Assembly: GCA_003993805.1 (NCBI GenBank)
Contig: RSEF01000001.1
Location: 144,295,514 to 144,359,513 of the forward strand
Length of the DNA: 64,000 nucleotides
Source of the DNA: Himantopus leucocephalus
Lineage: Eukaryota; Chordata; Aves; Charadriiformes; Recurvirostridae
Direction of reading: 5' to 3'
In this document: one piece after another, positions 51,351-64,000 of the stretch
Position numbering within the stretch: the stretch's first letter is position 1
How the letters are laid out: the number at the start of each line of letters is the position of its first letter
Position numbers and translations under genes: made by a program
The notes under the pieces: model-generated
Told to the model about the DNA's origin: nothing
Database searches by the model: none
What the model saw: the letters and a program-made list of their open reading frames with translations, nothing else

Positions 51351-54300
51351 ATACTGAACAGGCCCTATTCCTATTTCCAAAAGAATTACACATATGCTTA
51401 ATGGGGTGAATGAGCGCTCCTAGCTTGAATAATCATTTTTCATAGGGTATCAATACACACTTCAGCTTGTCTGAATGGGATAATCCTGCATAGCATATAT
51501 AGTGTTACGCTGTAATACCATCCATTATTTGATGTTGGGCTTTTTAAAACTCTGAATGTTACTTTCCTGGTTTGACAGTAGCTTCTCTCCAGTTCTAATT
51601 AGCACTTTGCAGTAACTCTGAGGGGTCTGTAACAAGCTTTAGTCTCCTTCCAGGTGCATGATGGCACCGAATTTTGGGATTTAATTTACACTCAGCAAAA
51701 AGCTAACAAAAGCAATACATAAATGTTTTAGGAGTTGCAAATTGTAATCAAATTCATTTCAAATCTTTGAGGAGAAAGATATGTATGATCTTAAGGTGAC
51801 TGATAAAAATAATTATCAACATACTTAAAAATAATGCACCACACTAAAGCACGCAAAAATATATTTGTAAACATATAAGGAACATCTCAGTATGACTTAT
51901 AATTATTTGCTCTTTTTTATTCTCTTGTGCAGACACACAGCCGGGGTACCTTTTCTCCCGCCCAAAATATACCTTACCAGTACTGCTCAATTTAACAGTA
52001 ACAAGTACCAAAATACAGTTCACTTGTAACTCATTATGAAAAATGGCAAGTCACTCAGGACTTGCATGTACCTAATCCCTGGAAAGATCATATGCAGCTG
52101 TAAACTAAACTACTTAAAATTTAACAATTAAACTAGGTAAGAATGCCTTAACTCTTCCATTTTATACATGTGTTGGGACAAAGTTCTTGATTTATGAGTT
52201 CTCTGATAACACCTTCTGGCTGATGTAATGTCTTCCTCCCACCTGACACCTGATCCCTGAGTAGCTCCCTACTCGAGTAAACTCTTCTGGCTCAAGAATA
52301 GTCCCATTGTCTTTATGACCCAAGTTTTACTGCTGATTTTTTTCAAATGAACTCCCACGAATAAAGTTCTGTAAATCCTTTATAATACACTTACCGATAT
52401 AAACTTATAGTGCTGTTCCCTAAAATGCTACTGAACTTATTCCACAAACAAGCTCCAGTATGATGAAACCTCCTTTGAAGGATACTACATGCCTATGCCA
52501 AGTCTCACTCCGTTATATTACTAACCAGGACACAAAGAATGTTCTTCCTTTTGAAAGGAGCATCCCACTCCAGCTTAACACTTACATGAGTAGACGCGTT
52601 AAGGCAATTTCCCAGGGCACAGGACTCTTCTTAAGTAACAACTACACATAGTCCAATGACACGCTACTCACCAACAAGACCAGACACTGGAGTGTTCTCT
52701 ACTTTGGTACTACTAGGACAATATCTGCAGCACCACAGATAGGGATTTGTCATTTTTTAATCCCCTCCAACCTTACAGTCTTAGGAGGCTTAAAGAAAAA
52801 TACAGCCAACATCCTTTACAAAATGAGAAGGTACAAAACCCAGAGAAATCTGTCACTAAAAAGCACTATTAAGGAGAAACCTCATACAGCTGCATCCAGA
52901 AAGGTTTGAATCCAGGAAGCATCCAGGAAGCAAGCTCTGCAAAAGCAAACCATGCAAGTCCAACGTTTTTCTAGACATCATGGCTAAAACAAAACATATA
53001 TAGAAATACACATCTGTTCGTTTAAATTATGTACTTTGCAGATTCTGTAACTGTACTATGCACAAGCCTGCTAAGTATACGAATGGAAAACTTCAGAGAG
53101 GATACAAGTAGCAGGCTGCAAGGTGCTATTCTTACCTGATCTAAAGCTGAGCCGCGATGTTTATGGGTTCATTTGTTTTAGGACAGATAGAAACTACTGT
53201 CAAGATCCTGACCTACTGATTAAGACAAAGAGTGTCACCTGCTAGCTGTACATTAAGCCTGATAAATGGAAGGCTGAACTAGTGCATATCTTTTTTTTAA
53301 AAAAGACATCTGATTTTAAATAAAAGACTCAAGCTGTACAATAGTTTAGCACGTTTCCCAATTAATCTCTTCAGGTTACTAATGGGTACTAAATGGGTGT
53401 ATTTATTTAAAAAAAAAAAAAGAAAAAAAAACACATTCAAATTCCAGTATCAACTGTTCTTATTTCAGCTTCCAGCAATTACGTTTTTTTCATACTTTAA
53501 CTATTAGCTTAAAAGAGTTTTCAGCATTAGAGATCATCTCTTTGTAAAGGTACCACTAGTCTGAGTAACATCTATCCTCTTTACAAAGTGGAATAGGCTC
53601 ACTTTTCTAAATTATAGCACTATATTCTTACAGCATTTCATAGTTCCAGAGACTTAACTCCAACTATTCATATGCACTGTCTTAGTTTGAGAAAAGTCTC
53701 CAACCTAACTCAAGCACCTTGACCAAATTTCAATACCTGCAACTAGAAGAGAAGTTTAAAAATAAAAGCTTCCAAAAGTCTCAAAAAAAAGAGACCAAGA
53801 TTCTGGCTTTATCACTTGAATGTTACAGAGTACAACATAGCCTTCCCTCCGCCCCACCAAAAGTACTACAGCAGATGTTTTAGCAATAAAGTTGAAATAT
53901 GAAAAGTTAGTACCACATAATTAATCTTGGAAACTGTTTTTTTACCTTACATTTGGTAGTACTATAAAATATAGATACAAGATGCCTCTTTATACAAAAT
54001 TAAACTTTGACTGACATTTAAAATAAAAAAAAAACTATTTAATTCTTTTGTGGGGGAAAAAAAAGCCTACATTCAGACTAATTAAGCACTGAAAGTAAAG
54101 CACTGACTCCATCAAATTGTCAGAAAAAAGTCAGAAGTTCCAATTTATTTAAAATACAATAAAAGAAGAGAATTATTTTCTTTTTCTGCCACCCCTTTTT
54201 TTCAGCTGTATAAATTAACAGAAGGAAAGATGATTTTTCAGAGATGCTACCTCTGCCCAATTTTATGGTGATGGATGTAATGATATCTCCATGTCAGTAA

Positions 54301-54425
54301 AATATGGCCTAGGAAAAGCAGTATAATTAGAGATATTTAAATGAATATGCCACTGCAGTAAAAGAGGTTTGAAGTGATAATTAAATACTGTGTTACATAC
54401 GCTTGTACGTTATAGACAAGGACAC

Positions 54426-54536
54426 GTTGTGCAACTCTTACTTGCACTGGTGAACACTTCTAGGAGTAGTCCTATTGACGTCAATGAAACTACTTACGTG
54501 GGTAAGAGCTCACTAACATGTGAAGAGTTGTGCAAC
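54426..54536. repeat. Foldback element centred on a perfect CRE palindrome
   Basis: The core ATTGACGTCAAT (54474-54485) is a perfect palindrome holding the full CRE consensus TGACGTCA (54476-54483). AGTAGT (54465-54470) and ACTACT (54489-54494) pair symmetrically around it. The outer ends carry GTTGTGCAAC at 54426-54435 and 54527-54536. The layout resembles a short nonautonomous foldback transposon. It also recalls an ancient amniote dispersed repeat with a TTGACTTCAATGG-type core, an attribution from memory. Confidence 0.6.
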
Positions 54537-54730
54537 AAAGCCCCAAACACGTTTCATTCCACACATTGTTTCAAGCTTTGTTCCTCAACCACAAGTTATT
54601 CCCTAATAGTGTCAATAATATTAGTTCATTAATGTTACCATTCAGAAAAATACGTGAGAACATACAACTTGTTCAGTGGTATCTGACATCACCTGGTATT
54701 TCAGTTAAATACAGAGTAAGAGGCACACAA

Positions 54731-55328
54731 GAATCGCAGATTCACTGAGGTTGGCAGGCACTCCCAGAAATCGCTTAATCCACCCCCTGGTCAAGCAGGG
54801 TCAGATACAGCAAGTTGCTCAGAGTCACGTCCCATCAGCTTTTGAGTATCTCCAAGGACAGAGACTCCGCACCCTATCTGCGCAGCCTCTCCTGTTTCAT
54901 CACCCTCACAGCGAAAAAAGTGTTTTCCTGTGTTCAGGTGGGAATTCCCATGTTTCAGTTTGTGCCCATTGCCTTTTGTCCTGTCACTGAGCACTGCCAA
55001 AAAGAGCCTGGCTCTGTCTATTTTACTTTCCACCCCACAACGCATTTGTACACATGAATAAGGTCCCCCAGAGTCGTCTTTTCTCAAGGCTGAACAGTCC
55101 CAGTCCCAATCATCTTTATGGCCCTTCAACTAGATTCACTCCAATATGCCCACGTCTCTCTTGTACAGGGGAGCACAGTACTGGACCCAGCAGTCCAGAT
55201 GTGTCTCACCAGCGCTGGGTAGAGGGGCAGGATCACCCCTCTCAACCTGCTGGCAACGCTCTTCCTAATGTAAGTCCAGGATGCTGTTGGCTGCCTTTGC
55301 TGTGAGGGCACACTGCTTGTGCAGGTTC
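54731..55328 (-). mobile_element. CR1 LINE 3' portion, antisense, about 600 bp
   Basis: The + strand is the reverse complement of a CR1 3' region. It runs from a degenerate 3' end (gaatcgcagattcactgagg) through ctgcgcagcctctcctgttt, cattgccttttgtcctgtcac and gggtagaggggcaggatcac to a 5' truncation near ggctgcctttgctgtgaggg. It belongs to a different CR1 subfamily from the copy at 27.3 kb, judged by wording of shared blocks. Stops and indels break its reading frame. Confidence 0.85.
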
Positions 55329-55827
55329 AATAGAAAGGAAATACAGGACCAATGTCATAGGGATTCCTACTTCCCAGCAGGTGAAATAAATGGAAATACC
55401 TTCTACTGACTTGGATGTTGGCACAAAAGAATAAAAAAATAAAAACAAACAAAAACCAACACATGAGGTTGGCGGCTTTTCCACAAGCTTTCACTGGTGT
55501 GGCAACCCTCTACTGACACTATCTAATCTGGCAAATCATCTTCCATGGATACTATGTTTGATGAGAATTCAAATAATCTATGCTATTTTAACATTTTCTT
55601 GTTGGCAATCACAGTAAAACAAAGATGCAGTTTTTCAGTCATGCCTCTAGTTTTTATTATAAAGCTTAAGCAAACTGCACGGAATTCAAGGATAGTTTCA
55701 GAAATCAAAAATGAGCAGCTGCATCTTTTCCCTGTCCTCCTCCCTCTCATCATGTCCCCACCCTCTTTTGTTTGTTTTGGAGACAGTGTAGCTCACCAAT
55801 GTGTTCACCTCCGAAAAACATCCTTAG

Positions 55828-55917
55828 AAGAAAAAGGTGGGGGAGGAATAGAAGAAGAAGAGTTGGAAAGAGCAGAAGTGAAAAGGAAAAGGAAAACAGG
55901 AGAGATGGAAACAGAGA
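55828..55917 (+). repeat. Polypurine tract (about 90 nt)
   Basis: The stretch is almost entirely A and G (gaagaaaaaggtgggggagg and onward), with only a few pyrimidines. Such tracts can form triplex DNA. On the minus strand it is a long pyrimidine tract, but the following AG is not in a convincing acceptor context. Confidence 0.8.
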
Positions 55918-57170
55918 ATTTTTGTTTGTATAAGACTCAGGAAACACCTTAAAAAAAAAAAAAATTTTGGTCAACATTCCTGCATTCACAGCATGCATGT
56001 TCTGCATTGTGCCTTTGCTATAATGATTTATACAAACTTTTCACAGGCAAGGATTATAAAGCACTCGATGAGAAAAAAAAGTTCTAGTAGAATCACTTCA
56101 TCTTTCAATGTAATTCAGCTTTGTAATAACCTGATTTTATCTAAAGCCTACTTGAACTTGACCGTTGGCCACATTCAGAATACAATTTAAAACTATAAAG
56201 ATGTCCATTTAAGACAGACACTCCAATACAGGAAATTAAGGCACATTTCCACAGGGTTGGTCATAAATTTTCACTTTAGTGTGTTACAGTCCTGGGGGCT
56301 GAGATTCTGATTTCTGTCCAGCATGCGGAATAAGCACAACAGTTCTCACGAGACTGTTACAGGCCCATTACAATACCATATAATGAGAAAACAAAAATTC
56401 TAAAAACATACCTAAAAATCACATTGATAGCACATGAATAGACTGATCCACTGCCAAAAGTAACCAGCTAAAAGCTGTATCATAAAATATCCAATAGGAG
56501 AAGTAAACAAAAGAATTTCAAAAATTTCAAATCAGACAAAATAAAGACATTTAACAAATAGGTAGCTTTCAACATTTTTAAACTACTTCAGATCCACTCT
56601 GGGAAAGCCTCCAAGACCGCAACTTCTGTAGGCTGGAGAATATAAATTTTAATACAATTCAATTTAACTGACAGTGACATGAAAGATCTGAAGAAAGACC
56701 CAGTGCACCCAAGACAACAAAAAAGTGACTCCATGTTGTACTGCAAGAAAAATGGCACCAGGAGGTCTCTCAAGCAAGGTATCAATGATAAAAAGCAGTC
56801 ATAAATGACAGTACATTACTGTTTCTCACTTAGTATCCCTGTTGCATTATTTTACAAGAGTAATGCCTTAGTAATTTTGTGAACAGCAGTTTTGGGGACC
56901 TAACAGTCCTGGCACTTTGTTCATGTTACTTCACAAGCTAATGAACACACCTGGCAGTCAAACTCATCTGAGTCCCTTGGCATGTCTTTCCAGTAAACAA
57001 GCAATCTTGCAATGCTTATGTTCATATGACAGTGACACACATACTGGAACTTCATTGCAAGATATCCAAGCATACTGAGGTCCGTAACCACAAAATATTT
57101 TCATAAGTAAGTTGAGTGCGCTTAGCATAACAGCAGCTGAGGAAATCTTAATCTATATGTATTTTTAATT

Positions 57171-57188
57171 GGGGGGGGGGGGGGGGGN
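57171..57188. other. G homopolymer (17 G) ending in N
   Basis: A G run is followed by one N and GG. It is the same kind of unresolved join as at 37198. Confidence 0.9.
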
Positions 57189-58020
57189 GGAGCAGAGAGT
57201 AGTGAAAGGAATGAAGAAAGAGGCAAGCAAAGGGCTAATGAAAAATGCATCGACTCAAAAGTTTTCAGGCACAGTTGTCTTCTCTTGTGATAGGCAGGCT
57301 AAAGAAATACTGGATATATTATCAGCTGGAAAAGGTCACAGGGCTCCATCCGTGACCACTCTTTCATCATGGATAAACAAGCAGAGAAAAGCTGGGAAAA
57401 AGCACAAAGAGAAGACAGAAGCAAGCCTGAGGGGCATGAGGAAGAACACAGGTCAGAAAGAGTACAAAGACTGTATTCAGGAGGTAAGGGAACGAAGCTT
57501 CTGTGTGGGTAGGCACCACAGAACTGGAATGAGGAATCTACAAGGAAACAAGTTCAAAATTAACCCCGGGGAAAAAAGCACCCAAAACCCCAAAGTGACA
57601 GCTTTCGCCACAATCAAGTTATCCTGTCTACCTTTATGAACCTTTATGTTGTAGCAAAGAGTGGGCAGTATGAGGGTGGCAATAAGCAGCCAGGATTGAG
57701 AGAAGACAGGATGTCTTCATACAGAAACATTGTCCATCTCCACTGGTTTAGAATGATTGCGAATTTCAGCCTAAAACATGGAAGAATAAAAGCATACTAA
57801 CTGAGAGGCCATGTAGCTACACTTTAACTTCTAGGTATAAAACATACAGAACAGATCAGCTAACACACTTGGGATACAATAAACAAGTAACTCACACCAC
57901 AACTCATTTGACAGAGCATGAATCTACTGTATTACAAAAAACACCAAAGATTAGTAGATGTCTCCTGCACACAAAACTTGAGATGTTCAGCCTTTCTGAA
58001 CCACAAAACCAAGCAGATGC

Positions 58021-58040
58021 GTGTGTGTGTGTGTGTGTGT
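58021..58040 (+). repeat. (GT)10 dinucleotide microsatellite
   Basis: Ten uninterrupted GT units. No other feature. Confidence 0.97.
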
Positions 58041-59094
58041 TGCTATCATTTGCTCCTTGTACAACACTGTCTTACCTATTGCACATTGTTTCCATGTCAA
58101 CAATTAAAACAGCAAGCTATTTTATTTTATGTAGTCTGCTCTATGAAGCTCCTTTGAACAATTGTTTTTTTGACAAAAGGAGAGGTCTCCTGACCTTGAA
58201 AGTCTGATTTGAAGATACAATGTATGATCCCTCTTTTATAAATGTAAGAAATACGAGTTTTAAAAAACTGATGGAAACTGTGCAAGGAATTGCCTTAACA
58301 GCCTTGGAAACAAAACCTCTCCAGACACCTGCAACACAAGAACAAGCTAATGGAAGTATCTACAATCCTCCGATTTAGAAGGGTCATTTACCAGTGTGAG
58401 AACAAGGCTTGCAACTCTTGGTCAATGATCAGTATCTTTATAGGTCTTTTGAGAAGGCTGTTTTACCAAGAACAATAGACCTACCTTAAAATTGGAATGG
58501 ATGAAAGCTATTGTCCCTCTACCTCCCCATCTGCTCCCCTGGAAAGATAACTCCATTACTCTGTTCTTTGTGAAATCTTGGGGCAGGGGAAGGTTGGGTT
58601 TTATTTTTCAGAAGGTCAGCAGGCAAAGAGAAGCTTCTCTTTGAGATAAATTTCTAAACTCTTCTGCTCATAGCTTTTCCTATGACCACTTAAAACTCAT
58701 TTAACAGCAGATAAGCACCAAAAGGGACAGTGCTGCTGCATTTTCCACCCCTAACTGTACATTCCTGATATCTTTTTTTGTATCTTTGCAAACTTTTGAG
58801 CAATTGTGAGGTGAACCAAATGGAAAATCCATCCTTCTGAAAACTGACGCAGCAAAAAAGTTTGATTTCAGCAGACATCTTCCCTGGGAGTGAAGAGAGT
58901 AGTGAGGACATCCCATCTGATGGCATCCTATCTTTGTGTCACCTTAAATCAAACTTCACTTAGGAATAAATAAAAGCTTTAAAATGTTGTGATTCTCAGC
59001 AGGTTTCTGATGGCCATAAGAGTTCTGACAGATAGCAAGATAATTGAATATAGATTTCTTATTTTATTTTGAAGCTGCACAACAAAGTTGTGCC

Positions 59095-59138
59095 TTTGGA
59101 GGCACTGAATCTGAATTTTGGAGGTACTGAATACAAAT
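59095..59138 (+). repeat. 22-bp imperfect tandem duplication
   Basis: tttggaggcactgaatctgaa is followed, at a 22-base step, by tttggaggtactgaatacaaa. It is a small diverged duplication. Confidence 0.75.
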
Positions 59139-60734
59139 TTTTAGTACTGGACTCAGTGCCTACTAATAGCTGAAGTCCTCTTCTCCTCTCTGTCAAGAAA
59201 GGTATTGGTACCAGTTTTTTCAGTATATACAAAGTACTTATTAAAAATATCCAAATCTAATCAATTAGCTTCTTAGAATTAGTTGGAAAGTAGAATTTCC
59301 TGAGAAACATAAATATTTCAGCATCCTGAAATTTCTTTTCATTTGTTATCAGTATTAAAAAAATTACTTTTGGTGATTTACATAAGAATGAAAATTGGAG
59401 GCTTTTTTGTTTGTTCTTCATTTTATGCAACACAATAAATTGCTCCAGTCACACCAAAATCATACACTAGTTAATATTTACATTATTTTACTTAGAATTC
59501 TGAAAATGAAAATGAATTATTAACTCACAATCTTTCTAATGCAACTAGTATGTTTGTACTTGTACTTCAACAAAGCTGCATTTTCCAGAACCTACAAGTG
59601 AGTGGTGAGAGCCCATGTCTCCACACCACTTGAAATCCCCCTATTACACAATATGCAGACGTGCCTGCTTCTTTAACTTCTCCTTACTAGAAGCACCGGA
59701 ATGAGCTGAACCTTGCTAATCAATTTATTTGGAAGGCCATAAAGAAAAAATATTATAAGCAGCATGGTCTCATAGAGACAAAAAACCACAACTGAGCTTC
59801 CTCAGAGTCAAAGAAAAAATAAGCTGAAATCATGCAGTGTTTTTCATCATAAGCAGGCTACCTAGTCAAGCTGAAGATGCCACCCAAGAGACACAGACAC
59901 ACTGGAGTCAAAACTGTTTTGTGCATAGCCATTCCTCGCTGAGCACTTAGTATTTAATTATGAACATTTAAAACTTTAGTCAATCTGTTAGTAAAATCCA
60001 TCATTTAAAGATAAAAAGATTAAAACTCTAACCATGTTTCCCTATCCACTGAAAGATTTACTAGCAGAGTTATGTGTGGATTAGCATCTGCAGCTTTTCT
60101 TCAGCAAAAAACCAGTGTAAAATAAAAAAAAACCAACCCAAACCTGCCCATAAGAAGCACTTTTGCTGAAAAACAAGTCCCAAATATTAACCCATGTGAC
60201 ACATGAAAAAATGAGTGGGTTTTCTGATTTAAAGAACAATTATCTTGAATAACCAATTTAAAGAAAAATTTAATTTTCCACATAGTCCAAAAGCTGCTAG
60301 GTAAAGTTAGTCCTTAGTTGCTTCAATTTTGCAATTAAGTATAGAAGTGGAAAAACACAGGGTGATTTTTTGTAACAGTTTTTTACTTCAAGAAAATTAG
60401 CAAATTTTGTTTGTCGGGGCCCTCCAGTTAACATCAAATCCATTTTGATTTTCAAGCGTTCCGATAAAGAGTATCAAAACCTTTTTGTCACCCATAAGTC
60501 ACATACTGGATACTTCCCAAACTTACAGTTACCATGAAAGGAAAATGAAATGTCTGGGTTTTGGTGGGCGTTTTTTTGGTTTGTTTTTGTTGGGTTTTTA
60601 TGCTAGATGATAATACGAACTTAAAATGTCTTCTTTGGAAATCTACTGTATTCATCAGCATTTTCTTTATCCCAAAGAACTTATGTCCTAAATGTTCATA
60701 AAAATGTATATATAGCACAAATTTTCTACAGCGT

Positions 60735-60755
60735 AAAAAAAAAAAAAAAAAAATN
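60735..60755 (+). other. Poly(A) run ending in N
   Basis: About 19 A are followed by t and an N at 60755. It is an unresolved homopolymer join. The sequence before it is not clearly that of a retrotransposed mRNA, so I do not call it a SINE or processed-pseudogene tail. Confidence 0.85.
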
Positions 60756-63700
60756 ATCAGCTGAAATTGGAATTAATCCCCATAAGAAAATAGCAAGATT
60801 TAACTAAGCAAAGCTGTAAACCTAAGCCACCAGTGTGATACCCTGCTTCCCCTGATGTGGTGTGGCATGTCTTTGCCTTTCAAAGATAAATCAGCAGACT
60901 AATGGCCAATATTATATTATTTCAAGTTATCACAAGTACAACAAGCAAACTTTCTTTTTTGTGGTCATCTTCAGGTTTTTTTTTTAAAAAAAAAAAAATT
61001 ATGAAAATCCTCGGCGACAAATCAACTGCTAAGAGATTCCTTGAGATGTATATAGGAATACATGTAAATGGGACAGGCATTTTTCCTGTTATCCAAACTG
61101 AGAAAACAATTTTCTTCTCCAGTACTGAGAAAAAACATGTTTGAGCTTTTCTTTCCTTCATGCTCAGGACATGCATCTACAACATCTTCTGACCTATCTT
61201 AGTTTCCTCTAAATCAAAGAAACACAACATGAACACTGTCAGGGCTTCTGTGACCAGAGGGTTGCAAAGGGATGCCTAAACACCTAAGAGAGTCTGAAAC
61301 TATGGATGTGGTCAGTATGTTGCTAACATAGCTAACAGCAACAATCAAACCCACCTCTTTATGTAACACTCCAGTAGCAGGAATACCTGCAGAGAAGGTA
61401 GGATGTATGGTATCATTACCCTCCACAGCCAAAGCTATTTAAACCAACAACTCTTAATCCCTGCAGTCTGCCTCAACCAGCACGGAGTGAGGAGCTCTAG
61501 TTGGAGGCAGGCAAAGGTGGGAAGTAAGTTTCTGAAGCAGGTCACAGTCCTTCTAGACATTGAGAAGTACAGACCCAAGAGCAGAGTAAGCAAGAGTATT
61601 CCAGCACAGGGACCGCAGCACTCCACTGGCAGCAGGGGGTACCCCCCGGTCCTGTTTTGTCCCCCTGAAACTATTTCTGGTTCCCATACAGTGACTTTTC
61701 AATGTACAATACACATAAAAGGTAACAATATAGGTGGGGGTTTGCTTTGTCTTAAGTAAGCCTCCTAGAACAACTCACATTCATGCTGCACATACACGCA
61801 TTTTTTTAGTAGGCCTTTATTTTAACGTGTAGCAGGAAATGCTACTAAACTGTTGTATCAGTGAAGGACTACACTTTCCACTTCCCTAGAAGAAATGTAA
61901 TGCCCATGCTGGAAAGACGTTCTGCAGTTATAATCATAAACACTGCAAATCCAGAGATAAAATGTTACTACTTTGTTCTCAGGACCTAGTGCTCCCCTTC
62001 ACTACCCTCCCCGCACGCTCCCTAAAAAAGAGAAATTCAAAACTTTTCACTGTAGGAGGCCACTATTTCAGAAAGTTACTGTACAAACATCTAGTGTACA
62101 ACTATTCCACACACACCCTAGAAGAACTATTCCCTTGATGAAGCTTTAATGAAACTGATAGAAATCTACCAAAGGATTCATTTCCCCCTATTACTAAGGA
62201 TACATAGTTATGCTTGTCAAACTAATATAGCATTTGATAATTTTATAGATTTATCTGCTTATTCTATTATTAAAAAAATGCATAAAGCTTATTTACTTTG
62301 CACTACTAAGCAAAAATATTAACTGAAACATTACAACTATGGTTATAAGGTAGTACACATGCGTGACATGGACCTGTCCACTCTTTTCAAGAAAAAAAGC
62401 CATAGAAATGGAAATATTGTGGGCCGGTGTGATGATTAAATCATGGCAAGTAAAAGAACAATCAGAAATATGTTTACTCACATTAGCATAACAGAAGCTT
62501 TTATTGTGGCTCTCAGCAACAAGTTGGTTACTGCCGAAAGTCCCCATTTCAGAGAACTTCTGATTTAAGATGAGGTTAGTAGGCACACACACAGCTCGTT
62601 TTGGGAGCATCAGGAAGCAGCTAAACAGGTGAATGCAGTATACTAAATCTGGCTCTAACTTTAGAATACAGAGAAACCTCAGCAGAATAGTGGCACTTTT
62701 GCTGGAATGTGAAAAGTGAAATTCTTCTTCCCATCCAATCAGATAAAACAGCAAAGGAAAAGAATCAAAAGATATACACTACTCTTATGTCCACTACAGC
62801 ACTGATTTCACCTTGCTCTTATATGTCTCAGTTTCTTTTAAATAGCATAACAAAAAAAAATGTGTTGTTTAATTAAAATAAAAATTACAGCAGCACCACA
62901 CGCAGTCACAAAAAAACAGCCAATGTCATGATGCTTTGATGCTGAAAGTTGTTTTCTACTTCAGAACAATGATACTGAAATTAAGAGAAGTGTCTTCTTT
63001 CTTATTAGAGAGCTTATGAGAAGTAGCTTTTCTTTGAAAAAATAGATTGCCTCCAAAGACAGAAAAAATGGTGTTGCAGAGGTTTGTATACTCTTTAATG
63101 TCACTCCTTTTTAAACAACATGTATCCTGTCATAAGCAATAACTAGTTCTTAAAGTTTTGTCCTCCTGCATTTCCTATAATTTCACTCTACCAGGCTGTA
63201 AAAAACACTGGGTAAACGTTAATTTTTAGGGCCTACAGTAACTACCGTGTTGTTCAAAATAAAGCATAGACCTCTCTTTAAAAAAACTGAAATACAGCTT
63301 TTCTATGTTTGCCTAAAAAATAGTTTCATTTAAATATCACCTTGGTGTACTATAAACACTAATTAATTAAGCCCACATGACCATATAAAAGAAACAGAGA
63401 GGTTAAATGATTCCAGCACTTTGTTTTCCTCTAAGTTCGGAGCAGTCCAAATTACTACTACTTCATTATGTGAAACAAACTCATACAGCTTTAAAAGCTT
63501 ATAATATTCCTGACACTTAAAGATTAATTCAGGACAGTATTTTACTCTTAATGTTATAGCTATACATTCATATCAAATAAGGAATATTTCAACATCAATG
63601 TCTCTTAACAGAAACCTTATATATTATTTACAACTCCTAAGACAACATCTAACAGTATTAATACTTGTGTATGCAATGACTTTGCTCTACATACCCTGCA

Positions 63701-64000
63701 TAAACATTTTCAAATGTGATTTGTGTCAGGTCCTTTTAATCATCTGAAGTACCGTCTGTCTTCCATATTCCCAAACAAATGGTTAGGACAGCTGAAGTAT
63801 TGGCTGCTCATAAGCACTCATCTCCATTAATTTAACAGTATGCTGTTACTAACAACAGAAGAAAGAAATGTTTTTGCACACAGTGACCAGCTGGATTAAA
63901 AGACAGCATAGTCTGTCTCTAGCCAGAAATGGTAGGTGTTGACTTTGGTCTTGAGTGTATGTTATGGTTTGAAGAACCCACAACAATTTATTGTTGTTTA

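Larger units (their letters stand above)
50584..64000 (+). other. Presumed MAP3K15 intron 4 and unassigned sequence
   Basis: The donor is at 50584. Exon 5 should encode a helix beginning about YYKETLLNDIRKAR, and I find it on neither strand up to 64000. The stretch contains the 10-N gap, CR1 pieces, a CRE-centred palindrome, a polypurine tract, a (GT)10 run and several homopolymer-N joins. Beyond about 51.7 kb the + strand looks A-rich, unlike the T-rich introns before it. The scaffold may be correct (a long intron), or the segment may be inverted or misplaced. No gene can be supported in it. Confidence 0.5.

Noticed and set aside
62293..62754. 153-codon minus-strand open frame near the window end
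   Set aside because: The translation is hydrophobic and cysteine-rich in the way of random AT-rich DNA. There is no recognisable family and no supporting splice or promoter signals.
1..64000. Search for CRISPR arrays, operons, bacterial-type systems, rRNA or tRNA genes
   Set aside because: Nothing of the kind is present. The window is vertebrate intronic and intergenic DNA, and I could not identify any structural RNA gene by eye.

Overview
The window is vertebrate nuclear DNA, almost certainly from a bird. It has spliced genes with GT-AG introns, a GC-rich CpG-island promoter in otherwise AT-rich DNA, and several truncated CR1 LINE copies with the typical avian 3' tails. The CR1 sequences look more like those of neoavian birds than chicken, but that is an impression from memory. 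It is a draft assembly: there is a 100-N gap (7592-7691), a 10-N gap (51295-51304) and single Ns at 19113, 37198, 57188 and 60755.

Two genes lie head-to-tail on the + strand. Positions 1-3240 (perhaps to about 3900) are the 3' end of SH3KBP1 (CIN85): the last two coding exons (711-774 and 2850-2891), ending in the C-terminal coiled coil, then the 3' UTR. About 7.5 kb downstream a CpG island (about 9.6-10.9 kb) carries the start of MAP3K15, an ASK-family MAP kinase kinase kinase. Its coding exons 1 (10426-10756), 2 (38597-38736), 3 (42104-42127) and 4 (50390-50583) are present, with all splice phases consistent. They encode about 230 residues of the N-terminal regulatory region. The kinase domain and all later exons lie outside the window. 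SH3KBP1 next to MAP3K15 is also the gene order on human Xp22, which supports both calls.

Most of the window is intronic: intron 1 of MAP3K15 alone is 27.8 kb. It holds CR1 fragments, small tandem duplications, a cluster of four octamer (ATGCAAAT) motifs and assembly scars. From 51.3 kb to the end I found no MAP3K15 exon on either strand. The base composition there appears to change from T-rich to A-rich, so this part may be a long intron 4 or a contig placed in the wrong orientation or position.

No novel multi-gene system is visible. The most interesting item is a 72-nt, phase-0/phase-0, open, splice-bounded segment at 46972-47043 between MAP3K15 exons 3 and 4. It could be an undescribed 24-residue cassette exon. 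Others are a palindromic foldback centred on a perfect CRE (54426-54536), a 21-bp-arm hairpin (7798-7848), an ATTCT microsatellite grown from a CR1 tail, and a strong-context upstream ORF in the MAP3K15 leader.
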